Counted from the first letter of the stretch, positions 32,085 through 44,126 are shown. The stretch is DNA of 64,000 nucleotides from Rhinocladiella similis (GCA_024082115.1 JAMRYE010000011.1:1-64000); one strand, 5' to 3'. A program made the numbers and translations. The notes: a model not told the origin generated them from the sequence alone.

Positions 32085-32949
32085 CGAGTTGAGATCATAC
32101 GCAAGCATGTCTCCATCTGGCGGCTGATAGGTTACAGTCGATATGGCCTGATTCCATAAATTGTTGGATTGGACATGATATGCCACGGTGGTAGCATAGA
32201 CCGAGGACTGTAAGTAATTGACAACAGCGTTACGCAGGTCTTTCTGACATGCTGCGTATTGTCGCAGACCCTTGTCGTTGAGGATGGTGACCACGGTGTC
32301 ATGGACCGAACCTGACTTTGGGACATTCTGCTCCCAGCTGAACTTCATTAGTTTCACATCGATAGGATCCTGTGTGAGAAGACTGAACCTACAATTCATT
32401 ACGCATTTTCAATCCCATTGTCGCGACCGTGCCTTCGCCGAAATCATTTTCCCACACAGCATAACGTGAGCCCCTTTTCAGAACGAGCTCTATCCGTCCT
32501 ACCAGATCGTTCATACTCACTCGAGGAAGGAATGGCGCTAAAACTCCAGCGATCTCCCCCGCTGACAATCTGAAAGACTTTTGCAGTTGATCCAAGGCTA
32601 CATAATGACAACGACGCACAATAGTCATCTGGGCATTTGTGTCACCCAATAGCAAACACTGCCAGACTGTTTGGACCACTGGATGAAAGGTTAATGGACG
32701 TGGAGAAAAATGGAACGACACGAAATGCTGTGGTTGCATCAACCAAAGCGTTCGATTTGGGTGGTCCGGTTTCAGAAGATCGAGGGACTCATCATCCAGT
32801 TCGAATTCGGTTGCAGACAGCCTGTGTGATCTCCTTTGCCGCTTTGGTTGGAGGGTGAAATCGAGCTCCTTCTTGAGAACCTTGTTTTGCTCAATGAGAT
32901 CGAAAAGATAAGCTAATTGCCAATTCAATTGTTCCGCCGTCAGAGCCAT
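31983..32949 (-). CDS. Hypothetical protein, probably one gene with a frame break
   Basis: Two frames follow each other. Frame 32949-32389 reads MALTAEQLNWQLAYLFDLIE ... VGRIELVLKRGSRYAVWEND. Frame 32399-31983 includes FSLLTQDPIDVKLMKFSWEQ ... YAACQKDLRNAVVNYLQSS. They overlap by 11 bases in different phases, and no plausible intron joins them, so either a one-base indel has split a gene or two short genes abut. Both halves look like genuine protein. No family is recognised. Confidence 0.45.
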
Positions 32950-33822
32950 CGCCTTTGTTGTTCTGGTAAGAAAGAAACGCAGGATAAAGGTGAAGATTGT
33001 TAGCTGAAAGGGAATTGAGACCTCTCAATCGAATGAATGCTGATCAGTCCCTAAAAACACGGGTCACGCACTAATGACGCTAAAAGAATGCGCATTCTTT
33101 TAGCGCCGTCTACCCATGCAGCCACCGACCTTGCTTCCACAGAAATGACCTGACTAGCCCCGGCCCGTTATGGGTTTTAGCCCGTCGTTAAAGCAGACGT
33201 CAGGGCGACAACTCGGTCCCCTACCCTCCTTGCCATCACACCTTTTCTCTAATGTGGTGATCCCTCAACGGTTTGAGCAAGATCTGGATGCATCGACAAT
33301 GCTGGAGCTTTCATAAAGGGAAAGGGCCACTGACTCACGTCCCATAACGAATAGGATGATAAGGCGACTACACCATATTGAGATCTCTGGCTGGGTTGTT
33401 GCGACGGCGACAGCCCTAGACTGTCACGGGCAGGCAACCTGCACAAGGATTGCCACTCCCAGCCCTTGGTCTCGGCTCTCCAATCAAACGAAAAGACATG
33501 AACCGCATCAGGTTGCGTGGCTTGCCCCCGTTTACGGGAATAGTGTTCGGACGCGCCTTCTTATTTGTGTCTCTTGGTCGACTTGGTCGACGTGTGCTCC
33601 CAAACTCTATCGGTATTTGGGCTGACCCTATACCTGTGGCGGCTCACACCATCGGCGCCCACCTGCATCGTGATCGAGGGATCGGGGAGCATGCGCCAGT
33701 GTCACCGCAAGGACTGAATCCCGCATAAAAGAGGCGACTTTCCAGTCCAGTTGCCTTGCATCAACCTCTATTCCGTACACCGCTATTCTATCGTGGTTAG
33801 TCGTTGCCTTGCATCATCCAAA
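32950..33822. other. Gene-free stretch with a perfect palindrome
   Basis: No supported gene. The 28-bp palindrome at 33078-33105 lies in the shared upstream region of two divergently arranged genes. Confidence 0.5.
33078..33105. repeat. Perfect 28-bp palindrome
   Basis: cgctaaaagaatgc followed directly by its exact reverse complement gcattcttttagcg, with no loop. It could be a dimeric operator, a cruciform site or fused ends of a small mobile element. Confidence 0.9.
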
Positions 33823-35206
33823 ATGAACCACCTCGAGATTTTGAAAGTTGTCATCATTGGAGAAGAGCAGACTTCTTGGGCATTACATTACCGGGTAAGA
33901 TGTCATGGCTTCGTTGGGGCAACCGCTCACGCCCTGGCAGTTTACAACCATACGTAACGAAGGGGGAGCCGTCTTCACTCCGCGAGACACGACTCTCCGA
34001 ACCATTCAAGTTCTGGCGGAAGGCGATAACCCGGAGGAGGTTGTGCTCGAGCTATTCCAGAGAGGAGATATTGACAACCCCGAGCTGTTGCGGCTGTGTT
34101 GCCTGCATGGTGAAGCATTTGTGATCACTTTTAGTATGAATTCGAGACTCTCTTTCGATTCTATCAAGAAATTCATGAACGCGGTTGTGGAGGCTAAGGG
34201 TAGGCCTTGTCCTATCGCCCTGGTTGGGATGCAGAAGAAGGGACTATTGGAAGTGACAGCAGATGAAGCCACCAACCGAGCTGCAGAACTTGGGTTGCGT
34301 CATTTTCATGTCCAAAGCCAAAACCAAGTCATGGGCCCATTTGCCTACCTTGCTCGGCGTCACATTCAGGCGAGGGGGGAGCGAACTAGGCTGTCCAAGA
34401 CTATAGCCTGGTATTGCCAGAGCCTGTGGGATCGCATCGATTTCCGGGTCTGGATCTCATCGTGCTTCAGGAGGCGGCAGTTCCGTGTGGAACGCCTTGA
34501 GGATACGAATGCAAGTGAGGCCACCGTCTATGAGTTAGGTAGGCAACCTTTCACCGATTCAAAGCATCACCGGCGAAACTCTTCCACATCGGACGCCTGG
34601 ACATTAGTCACAACAGACAAGCAGACTCATCGGCACTATCATCTGCTCGAAAACTCAGAAGATCGAGCTGTCCTTCAACATTTTCGTCGACAAATCCCGT
34701 GGTCTGTCCGCTGCCCTCCAGACCAGTGCTCTTCTGAAGAGTTTTTACAGCTTGCTCAAACCTGGCCTCCTGACCACCCATGCAAGAAGGGCTCACCAGC
34801 TTTATGGGACACGGTCCGCCACATTTTCAAAGACGAACTCGAGCGTACCATCAGCAACTTTCCTGCACACCAGGCCCAGTGTGACAAGTGCCGGGAGAAA
34901 GCATGTCCGGACTTGTATCGTCTTATGTACATGCTCTTGCAAGACCAGATCGGATCAACGATACATGTTCAGCTCGATGACCATGATCTCATTTCTGCGA
35001 AAGGTACGACGAATTCTACTTTTCAGCTTACGAAAGTTCAGCCGCAAGAATCATCGATTCTACTCGGTTTCAAAACTCAAACCAATGAAAGAAGCTTAGT
35101 AATTGAATGGGACGATGTTTGGAGGTTAAATACGTTTGGGATATACATGGCTGTCCCCCTTGAAATTGCCGATTTTCTCCCTCTGTGGTTCGGAAATCCT
35201 CTTTGA
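33823..35206 (+). CDS. Ras-like domain protein without a P-loop, C-terminal extension
   Basis: Exons 33823-33894 and 33941-35206 are joined over a 46-bp intron (GTAAGA...CTGGCAG). They sum to 1338 nt, 445 residues. The N-terminal 160 residues thread onto a Ras GTPase. LKVVIIGEEQTSW stands where KLVVVGxxxxGKS/T should be, so the phosphate-binding Lys and Ser/Thr are absent. FVITFSMNSRLSFDSIKKF matches the strand and helix before the guanine motif. CPIALVGMQKKG stands where LVGNKxDL is usual, so the NKxD Asn and Asp are lost. EATNRAAELGLRHFHVQSQN matches the SAK region. I infer a pseudo-GTPase. Residues about 170-445 form an unrecognised domain with CDKCREKACPDLYR. It lacks a CaaX box. Confidence 0.7.
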
Positions 35207-35612
35207 GAATGAGACGGACACATCCAGTTCCCCTCGGAAGAAATTTCCATCAGGCTCACGAGAGCAGAATTTGATAGGCCTCACGCTACCTTTGGTGCGG
35301 CACTGATTCCCCTCGTCACTCTTCATTCCATTATTTTTCTTGTCTGCCTTGCGCACTCTCTTCGACCGACCAGCCAGGAATCTGCACACCAATGATGGCC
35401 ACCATTTTGGCACCGTCCCCCACCTTCATCCCCTTGAAGTTCTCGCCACCGTTCTGTAGGCTTACCCATCACCCATCTTCTCTTTCTAAACTGGCCCGAT
35501 GGTCTCCCCTCATTCTAGCTATCGTAGACATGATTTTTAAACCTACTCCCGGTCGTAGGGTCGAAGAGGGTGTTGAAGTGGTGGAGATAGCCCCTGCCGT
35601 TTCGAGGTTGGT
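35207..35612. other. Intergenic, nothing recognised
   Basis: Convergent region between the Ras-like gene and the next minus-strand frame. Confidence 0.4.
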
Positions 35613-35906
35613 TCACGGAAGAGCGGTATCTTCTCGTCGTGACTTTGCCGTCAAATGCGCGTACAGTTTGGCTGAATACTGGTAGAGGACGAGGAGTAAG
35701 AGAAAAACTCCGCCGAGCATCCCAATAATAGGTCCGATAGAGAGGACCAGAAGCTTGAATATGAATTCGAGGCCAAAGAGGAACATTGCGAGAATATGTT
35801 CGAATCGAGGAGAGAGCTCCGCTGAAGGGTGAATTCCTGTTTTAAATACCTTTGTCAGGTGTTGAAACGGATTCAACAATCTTGGAATTCTTTGCTGCTC
35901 TCCCAC
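35613..35906 (-). CDS. Small single-pass membrane protein, unknown
   Basis: A 97-residue frame with a long hydrophobic segment near residues 40-75 (ILAMFLFGLEFIFKLLVLSI, then IGMLGGVFLLLLVLYQY) and a basic tail (AKSRREDTALP). No signal peptide pattern or family. Ordered head-to-tail with the next gene upstream. Confidence 0.4.
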   Translation of the reverse strand: MGEQQRIPRLLNPFQHLTKVFKTGIHPSAELSPRFEHILAMFLFGLEFIFKLLVLSIGPIIGMLGGVFLLLLVLYQYSAKLYAHLTAKSRREDTALP

Positions 35907-35922
35907 TTATGTTGCTGTCACC

Positions 35923-36639
35923 TTATGTGACTAAATGAGTAATCCCCAGGATGCTCTCTGCTTTGTGAGAGGTCAATTTATGGGTTTTCTCTTCTTGGTT
36001 GAGCTTTCGCTTCTCGTCGGGTGACAAGCTGCATCGAACAGCTTTCAAAGTTTCTTTTGTGATATTTTGTTCATGCTCTAGACCTTCGAGTACATGTATC
36101 TCTTCCATAGGTAAGTCATATTGTATAGGGGCCGCGTCCTCCAACACAGTTTCTAGATCTAAGGCATGACATTGGAGGCGTTTTGCCAGTTTATAAAGGA
36201 GTGTCGGCGTAGCAAGAGGGGTTGAGGGTTCGCAGGCACAGAGACTTGGTGTGGCAATATTTGCGAGCTCGACGTTGGTTGTCCAAATCCTAGTCAAACT
36301 CTGCTCCATGGTATACTCTAAGATCACTTCGAAGGGTCCGTACTGCTGGCGCACTTCTCGGTTCTTCTTATCATTAGAAATAATTTGACAAGCATCCTGA
36401 CTGGCAGATGTAGAAGCTGCTACAAGTAGCATGAGGATCCCTGAGGGTGTACCTAAATTCTTGGACTCCTCTCGTACAGATTCATTAACCGTTTGGCATT
36501 CCTCAACCGGTTTGTTAGTATGTTCCAAGTCGACACCTGAGCTACCATTGAGTACGTACCACCATGATTGATTGAAGCTGAGAGGGCTGCTCAGCGGCCG
36601 GTTGACTAATGATATCCCGATCTGGGGCGCGATGCTCAC
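35923..36639 (-). CDS. Hypothetical protein, 238 residues
   Basis: A single frame beginning MSIAPQIGISLVNRPLSSPL. The middle looks folded (YGPFEVILEYTMEQSLTRIW, then LLYKLAKRLQCHALDLETVL) and the Lys-rich C-terminus contains LSPDEKRKLNQEEKTHKLTS. No family is recognised. It ends 16 bases upstream of the small membrane protein's start, on the same strand. Confidence 0.45.
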   Translation of the reverse strand: MSIAPQIGISLVNRPLSSPLSFNQSWWYVLNGSSGVDLEHTNKPVEECQTVNESVREESKNLGTPSGILMLLVAASTSASQDACQIISNDKKNREVRQQYGPFEVILEYTMEQSLTRIWTTNVELANIATPSLCACEPSTPLATPTLLYKLAKRLQCHALDLETVLEDAAPIQYDLPMEEIHVLEGLEHEQNITKETLKAVRCSLSPDEKRKLNQEEKTHKLTSHKAESILGITHLVT

Positions 36640-37133
36640 AATCTCAATCGCGACGAACCTCTACCATAAATACTTAATTAGTGACAAAAAGCAGCCTTGT
36701 TTTATAGTATTCCGCACGGAATCCTAACGTGCCGCACTCATCCCTACCCGACCAGGGCATTTGCCTTGGAGGGCTGCTGTTATGTTGCCCAATGCAGGGG
36801 TCTGCATTCAGTTGACTCTGCAGGCCTGTCGCAGGGGTATAACGCCACCAAAGGCGGACTTGCCGTTGTACATTGGGCTGCATTCCCACCTACCCTTGTT
36901 CTACACCGTGTTGGGGACCCAGACACTTCACCAGTGAGGCTACCATACAATAACCTGAACCTGTCTAGGCCTCGTCACACCGGTTTCATGCAATGTCCGC
37001 ATATCCAGGTCGTCAGCCTCACGTCCATCTGAGTGACACAAGAACGTAGCACTGATTGTCCGTTTGCGAGCCTCCTTGGCCCAAGACGCCTAAGCGCCAA
37101 ATCTGTCGACTCCGTCTCAAGGACCGAAGGTAT
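36640..37133. other. Intergenic, nothing recognised
   Basis: Short frames on both strands without resemblance. Confidence 0.4.
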
Positions 37134-37409
37134 TCATGTCGACTTTTGGCGCTGACAGCATCTTAGGGCGGTTGCCAGTTTATGGACGGGACAGCCTATT
37201 CCACAACGCCTCTTTGATCGTACTGATGTCTTGTCCACTTCGCTCTGCTTGTACAGCCAGTCTTCGGTAAGAACCGGTTCTGCATCTTCAGATTCCCCAT
37301 TCGCCTGGTGAACAATGACAGAGTTGGCTTTATATCGTTTCTGAGTCTGAGAGGTGGCTACTGCGTCACTTGTCGTCGATCGAGAGCCTTGGGTCGAAAT
37401 AGTATCCAT
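37134..37409 (-). CDS. Small hypothetical protein
   Basis: 91 codons, MDTISTQGSRSTTSDAVATS ... RRCGIGCPVHKLATALRCC. Disordered start, then a Cys-rich basic end. It may be only the first exon of a gene. No family is recognised. Confidence 0.3.
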   Translation of the reverse strand: MDTISTQGSRSTTSDAVATSQTQKRYKANSVIVHQANGESEDAEPVLTEDWLYKQSEVDKTSVRSKRRCGIGCPVHKLATALRCCQRQKST

Positions 37410-37961
37410 GATTTAAGAACCTGCTGTGGTGTCGCTCCTGCTCCGCCCAGGATCAAATTCGTTGGCACTGGCGGCTATTCTGTATGTATCTTATAAGGTG
37501 CATTGGACGCTCAAAATCGGCCGGCAATGTGAGCAACTTTCGTGATTTTTATATCCGTAACTGTAATGGTAGCGGCAGCCTGGAGTCTAGCTCTGAGGAG
37601 TGGCTGAGGGAAATCGATGTCTTGATTGGGTGCGAACAAACCGGTGTCAGGGATATAGCATAGCAATCCATCGCTAGATTTGTTCTAACAGCGAAAGTAA
37701 TCCACTGATTGAGGACGTAAAATCTAGGGACAAACAACAGCAAAATCGGAGCTAAGTTGAGGTAAGATGAGAACAATGATAGTAAAGAGCCTGTTGCTTA
37801 GAGGATAGAATCTTGCGATACCTTCTCTGCGATAATTTCTTGGGTCGTCAGAGACACTCATGTATTCAAGCCTCTATTGTGTACGTCTCGACGCTAAAAC
37901 CGAAAACCTTTCCTCCGATAAAGGTTTTCAAACAGCTTTCTGAACCAATCGACTTCGTGAC
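37410..37961. other. Intergenic, nothing recognised
   Basis: No protein-like frame with support. Confidence 0.4.
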
Positions 37962-39215
37962 CTAGATGGGATTGAGATCCACTGAACGGACATCCATGTC
38001 AAGGAAGAGATCTTCAACCACTTGACGAGAGGGATAGGCATGGTTCTGAGATGCGGAGGCAGCAGCACGAGTCCTTTGCCTCTTCCGAGACCGACCAGGG
38101 TTCTGGTCCGCTGGGAAGTGCTTCAGTTGGAGTTTCAGCTGCTTTCCTGATCTCAGAGTAGACAGGCGTTCCTGTTGTGCTAGGTCTCGTGAGACCTTTT
38201 CGTCGTACTCGCGGAAGCGATGATCGAGATCCGAATCAGACGCTCCGCTTTCCGGAGGATGCATCCAGCACAGAACAAGGTATTGAGGCCGTTTCGTGTG
38301 TAGACGCTTACCCACAACCCTCACCACCGAGGGGTGTTCTGGGCACCGCGTTTTCTCGGGCACTGACGGTGTTTCAGGGATTTCGAACGAATCTGCATTG
38401 CCTGTAGAAAGATGTGGCGCCGGGTCGAATGTTGGTCCTCCCGTAGCAATGTCTTCGGTTCTTAGAGGGCTTGCGGAATGTGCCACGCGACAGGCTTTGT
38501 CGGCTGGATCGCTGTGCGCGTCGAGGCGTACTGGATGCTGCATTATCGCTCTTTCAACATCGCTGTCGCTCTCTGAACCACTCTCCGTCCCGACAGCTAG
38601 CCTGGCAGCGTCCGAGGATCTGCCTGATATTTGCAAGGGTCCACCTCGAAACGCTGACCACCATGGTATGTTTTTGAACGGCGTCCTCCTCGGTGTTCGA
38701 GTTCCTGGAGAAGTCGTACCTGCGATGCGTGTTGTAGAAGGCTCTGATGGCTGTGTAGGCGACGGAGGGGGTTGTGGGGGAGTGATCGCAGAAGATAGGG
38801 CTGGGGCCACTAACATTGAAGCAATGTTTATCTCTAGGGCTGGAGACGGGGGTGATGAGAGGCTCGAGTCCTGCAAGAGTTAAATCTCTGGAAATTTTGG
38901 AGTTCCTGAGAGCGCCTACCACGTCGTCCTCTACTGTGAGATCAATGACGTCAGGATTTCGTTTCCACTTCCATTCCAAGAGGTCACGAAGCGAAGGAAG
39001 GTCATCGTCTTTATCAGTCAGATCATCATCGCTGTGATTCTGATGACATTCAATGTCTGGTCGGGAAATAAGCTGGGGGTCTCTCAAAAGGAGGGAAAGG
39101 TAAGCATAACATCAGTAGTAGTCGCACTGGAAGTCTCATAAATCTCGAGCGCTTCAACCTCGAAAGAACTGGAACCAGATCCGACGGTCGGTGGGATTGA
39201 ATCGTCGCCGTACAT
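37962..39215 (-). CDS. Largely disordered protein with a possible SUMO-binding motif
   Basis: Two exons are clear: one ending at 38920, and 38870-37962, joined over a 49-bp intron (GTAGGC...CTTGCAG). The joined phrase is VIDLTVEDDVDSSLSSPPSP. VIDLT followed by acidic residues is a typical SUMO-interacting motif. Pro/Ser-rich sequence follows, then a short ordered part near the end (VVRVVGKRLHTKRPQYLVLC) that recalls a chromodomain strand but is too short to claim, and a basic tail (GRSRKRQRTRAAA). The N-terminus probably starts at MYGDDSIPPTVG (39215), but the junction near 39100 is out of phase and unresolved. Nuclear role inferred. Confidence 0.5.
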
Positions 39216-41443
39216 AGTTTCCGATATAATTCTTTGGTCAAAATCGTTGAAGATAAATCCTAAGTGAAACCGACACCTCACACTATAGGCAAAGCACTCA
39301 CACGCGATGTTTCTGGCAAGGAAACGAAGACTGGGGCTTCAATGTCTCTGAGATGCAGACGGAGAAGAGGCAGATTTCGATTGGGAAGGAGCCGGGAGAC
39401 TCGATCCTTAAATGGCCCTTGACGACCGTCCTGAGAGCCGCGCACACTGGTATCGACTCCATTCTCAGCTGTGCGCTGCAGTGCGCCCAGGACCGCCGAA
39501 TTCGGCACCAGTCACTCGTTTACCCTGTTCTCCCCTCGTTCGACACACTTGTGCGGTCAGAAGGGTCATCACCCCCGGAACTAGCTGAGTCGACACACAA
39601 CCGGGTGGCTGTACGCCGGCAGGTGCCTGAATCGAACAGCAGGTTTCACACACGATTCCTCTCTTTTCTCTCACCCGCCCATCCGCCCGCCCACGATCAA
39701 CATGAAGTCTCCCTTCTCCGTCCAGTGTACGCAGATATGTCCGTTGCCCTGCTTTTCAACATTTGCATCGTCTCGACCATCTGTCAGTCCAACCTAGATG
39801 TGTTTTCACAATTCCGCTTGAAGGCGCATCGAGACCGTGACCACAAGTCTAGGATCCTCGCTGTGTGAGGAGAAAGTCGTTACCATCGCTCGATGCCCAT
39901 TGTACACGTACTCCACCACTTTCCACGACTTTTGCACCCTGGTGAAAGAAAGCCCGCCCCTCTCTCCACTTGCGGTACTTCGTTGACCACTGAACCTGGT
40001 CAGTCTCAGCTGACATGTCGCGCAAACCCAAAACGGCGTGATCGCCGACGGTGAGGCAGAATTTCAGCTTGGCGGCGATCTCGCAGCCAATGCCACCAGG
40101 GACGCTGGGTCGCTCGTCGGTGTTCGGGCGGCGCATATACCGTCGTGGCGGGGTCAATGGTTGTGCGTCTCAACCAGCCCACCGTCTCGTCCGCATGCAG
40201 CCACCTGCTGAGGTATTTCTGCCATTGGATTGCATCGAAGATCAGGCGCCCTCTCGACCCACGGTAGGGTGTATTGGAAGCACAGCTATGCGGCGATGTC
40301 GAAACTGTCCTCGATGTTGAGTCCGCCGGCGAGGGTGAACGTTGCATTTAGCCGTGGCTCGAAACTGGCCATATAGATGCAGCTATGATAGTCATGAGCA
40401 CAGAGGCCAGGACATCAAAAAGGCTGGCGTGGACCGATCGGAGGGGAGCGAGCAGAGGCGGCAGCAGGAATGCGTGGGAAGGGGGTCAGTCGGACTTGTG
40501 CAGGCTTGAGTCATTCTCTCTAATGAGTGATGACCACATGGGGGCCAACTTTGTGTTGGACGGTCAGGCGAGGCTGAGAGTCGGAGGGCGACGGCGCTGG
40601 GATATCTTGGGAACGTGGACTCGGGTGAAAGCAGCGAGGAGGAATTCTCCCTATTTATCCACGGCACGAGCGTGAGGGAACCCGGCAGAATTGGCCGCTT
40701 AGGCGTAAGTGGTAGGCGGTCAGCCGCCGAGACAGCGGCTCCTTACCTCTCTAGGCAACGCCGGCCAGTCGAAGCCAACCCAGAAGTGTGCGTCCACTGA
40801 CGCTGCTTTTGAGAACATTCGCAGTTCTATTGGATGGGCCCTGCGCCATCACGTGTGACACAACGATGGGTCCAAAAAGCCAATCACGGCCATCTGCAAG
40901 GAGATCCACCAGGGTGAGCAGGGACAAAGTTGCACCAAGGAGGCCAAGGAGCCGGGGTGTTTGGCCCCCACGAAAGTGAGTCACCGGTGCCGTCTCACCC
41001 GGCTCGCGCGAGCCGCGGGTGAGCACAGGGCGGCGTCACCCGCGCCCCGAAGGAGGGTGAGCGGGCTGTCGAATTCCCTCGTGGTGGCAAGTTCAAGAAA
41101 TAAAATACTCAGCCTCGTCCCTCTCGGACAGCCTCAGCCTCATCCATCCTTTTCTTCACTCTTCACTCAACACAACCAAACACTTTTCAACCACCGAAAC
41201 TCCACTATTCCAAACCTACCAGCGGTATTCACCGCGCTACCAGTTCACCAGCCAGTAGGAAATCTTGCAGCCACTAAACAGGCCAAAAATCAAGGGGTTA
41301 TCATTTCAATTCCCAGAATTCCTTTCAACATTCATACTATCCCGGGTTGTGGCCTAGTACCGACCAGCACTAGCTAGCCATGGCGTAAGGGTGATTCACC
41401 TGTATGAATTCAGCGGACCTTGGGCATGAGATATCCCAGACCC
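39216..41443. other. No confident gene; likely transition between accessory and core DNA
   Basis: A minus-strand frame at 40157-39849 (KLKFCLTVGDHAVLGLRD ... VQWSTKYRKWREGRAF) is protein-like but cannot be extended. The plus frames 39353-39868 and 40961-41377 have no recognisable features. The stretch 40-41 kb is GC-rich and looks like promoter and leader sequence. Confidence 0.35.
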
Positions 41444-41478
41444 GCCTTTCCAGGTATCAATTCGATACCTGGAAAGGC
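41444..41478. repeat. Inverted repeat with perfect 15-bp arms
   Basis: gcctttccaggtatc, the 5-base loop aattc, then gatacctggaaaggc. It forms a perfect 15-bp stem. No gene lies close enough to call it a terminator. Near the presumed boundary of the accessory region. Confidence 0.9.
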
Positions 41479-42149
41479 CCGGTTCCCTAGCATACATGGC
41501 CTCTACTCGTGAGTGACCTAGCTGGGAGGTAGCCTGCCGAATCCTCGGAAAAAAATCCCCCCCTCGATAGCAATATCAGGGATCCGACAGGGATTTTCCC
41601 TCGACTGGACGTCACACTACATAAGCGAGTAGTTGGCCTCCAGATCAGAGTTTTTGCTATTTTGGAAAAATGATCAAGTGAAATGAAATGGTAAAATTGT
41701 TCTTTCTTCTTTTTTTTTCGGTGTAGACAAAGCAGAAACAGTGGGCAAAAAAAAGGGTGGTCTCGATGAGATTCGAACCGCTCATTACTGCGTGGCGTTT
41801 TGTACGCGTCGCGATCACGAGTACCGCCGGTAGGTTCAGGTGCGGTTCTGGTTCGCGTCGCGTTCGCTCAGTGTTGGCAACGGAAACGGTGGATGGAGCG
41901 ACGCGGCATGGTCAACTGCTGCTTCGAGGGTTTTCGGCAACAAGACAGGACACCTGAGCTGCACTGCATGCTGGATGAACACCAATCATATCGTCTGCAT
42001 CAAAGGGCTCCATGACCATGAATAAGCAGCATGCATTACAGCGAGACGTTAATTGAATCAATACGAGTTCTTGTGTGTGTGTGCATGAAAGATATCTATC
42101 ATGTGTACTCCACCCACGCCTCTATGTCCATTGACACCAAAGCTCGAGT
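41479..42149. other. Intergenic downstream of the Zn2Cys6 factor
   Basis: Short frames only. A tRNA-like phrase near 41758-41785 was examined and rejected. Confidence 0.4.
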
Positions 42150-44126
42150 TCAAGCAGAAGTCGAACTCGGACTCGAACCCGCAAGCTTCTTCAAAGCTCG
42201 AGAATACTGACGACCACAGACCAATGCCTCACTCTCTGCGATTGGCGGCTGCTGAAACTCCGCGTCCCGATAGTCCATGGCGTAATCCTGCCTCAACCGC
42301 CGTATTTCCTCCTTGAGGCTCGCGTCGTCAGTCCCCATCTCAGCGCCGATGAGACAAAGACCCAACGCACTGCTTCCAAGAGGCCTGTATTGGCGGCCTT
42401 CTCTCGCCAAGTCCAAGATCTCCAACGCAAGCGTATGAGATTCCTGCACAATCTCCGTAGGATCCGGCCATACGGCAATACGCAACTCATTGATGAAAAC
42501 CATAATTGCAAGGACCAGGGCATACGTCCGTATGTAATGGCAATGCATGAAATCGGACAAGTCATTGCAGACAAAGTCGCTGGAGGTCATGCTCCGTTTG
42601 AATGTCTGATACCGCTCTCGCAAAGCGGTGACGGCAGGTTGGACCTCGTTATAAAGACCCTGGACCTCATGCTGGATGACGACTTGCTCGAATGGAGACG
42701 CATTGTCGTCCTGCAGGACCGTCCTTGCTCTTCTCATCATGTTCGCTAGCCGCGTCATGCATTGCACTGTTTGACCCTCTGGGGAGAGAGAATACACCTT
42801 TCTGTCGAACATGTCGATCCATTCTTTGTCCGTGAAGACGACTCGATCGGTAAAGATGGACTCGAAGAGCTGTGAAAAGGGTGAAAAGACACGAGAAGTG
42901 AGCTTGATGGACGATGACGATTTCCATTTTTTTGGTCCATAGGAAGGGAAGTGGGGGAGGAGGAGAAGAAGAAGAAGAAGAAGAAGAAGAAGAAGAAGAA
43001 GAAGAAGAAGAAGAAGAAGAAGAAGAAGAAGAAGAAGAAGAAGAAGAAGAAGAAGAAGAAGAAGAAGAAGAAGAAGAAGAAGAAGAAGAAGAAGAAGAAG
43101 AAGAAGAAGAGAGGAGGTATGGAAACAGAAAACTCACCACAACGGCTCTCAGAGACAACAAGAGATTCCTCTCGAAAGGATCATCCTGGCTCGGGCGCCC
43201 CCGCAGCCTCAAGATCTGAGCTGCACCTTCGGCGTGACCGTTCCCAAGTTTGTCCGGACACCAGATGTATTGCTGTGGCTTGTGCTTTAGTACAGAGTCT
43301 CGCCAGGTAGGTAGGTGGGTATGGTGTGCAGGGGACAGCGGGGAACAGCACAGTGGTGCTTACCTGACAATTCATCAGGAGCAAAATCGCACCAAGGGTT
43401 TCCGGCTCCTTCGCCTTGACGGGATCATCCAGGCATTTCCGCAGCGCCGTCAACGCGACGCCATACCTCTCCAGCACAGACTGAGCAGACACTTCCCCAC
43501 GGTTCGTGGAGCGCTGTATGGCGAACAGGAAGGCCTCGGTCGAAGTGTCCAACGCCACGTTCGTACCGAGCCGGCGGGGGAGGTCGTTGAGGTAATCCCC
43601 GTACGTCCAAGCGAGGTTGTGCCTGATCCCGACGGTGGGTTTGATCTTGTCTATGATGGAGATGGCGAGACGAGACTGTTCGCAGCTCGGTCCCGGACGT
43701 GGTCGTACGAGTGCTGTATTAGGAACCGTTGCGCGGTGTGGTGGGGACACTTGCAGCCAACGTTGATTTGTACCCGTATGCTGAGGGCCGCTGGTATCTG
43801 TGGTGGTGCCGCCTCTCGCTCTCGCTGTCGAAGTTGGCAGAGCACTCCCTTCTCTCGAAGAAGGCGGGGGAGACGAAGACGAAGATTTGTCCCCGTTGTT
43901 GTGCATGAACTTGAACCGTCGCTGACCCTGGCCTGTGCAGGGGATGTTTAACCGCTTGCATCGAGGACAAGGGTGTTGAGAAAGATCACACTATCCCCAA
44001 TAGACAGGTTAGGGATCTACACATACATATACACATATGCACAAAACATGCAAACACAAAACATAAATATGCACCTCAAAAAGTGGACTTTTGCCATGTG
44101 TTGTGTTTCGAAATCAGAGAGCGATG

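Noticed and set aside
41757..41830. tRNA-like phrase (tggtctcgatgagattcgaacc) on the minus strand
   Set aside because: The T-loop-like TTCGAAT is present, but the T-stem and the acceptor stem do not pair, and no D or anticodon arm could be drawn.
42914..43310. Poly-Glu, poly-Lys and poly-Ser frames
   Set aside because: Translations of the AAG microsatellite inside an intron.
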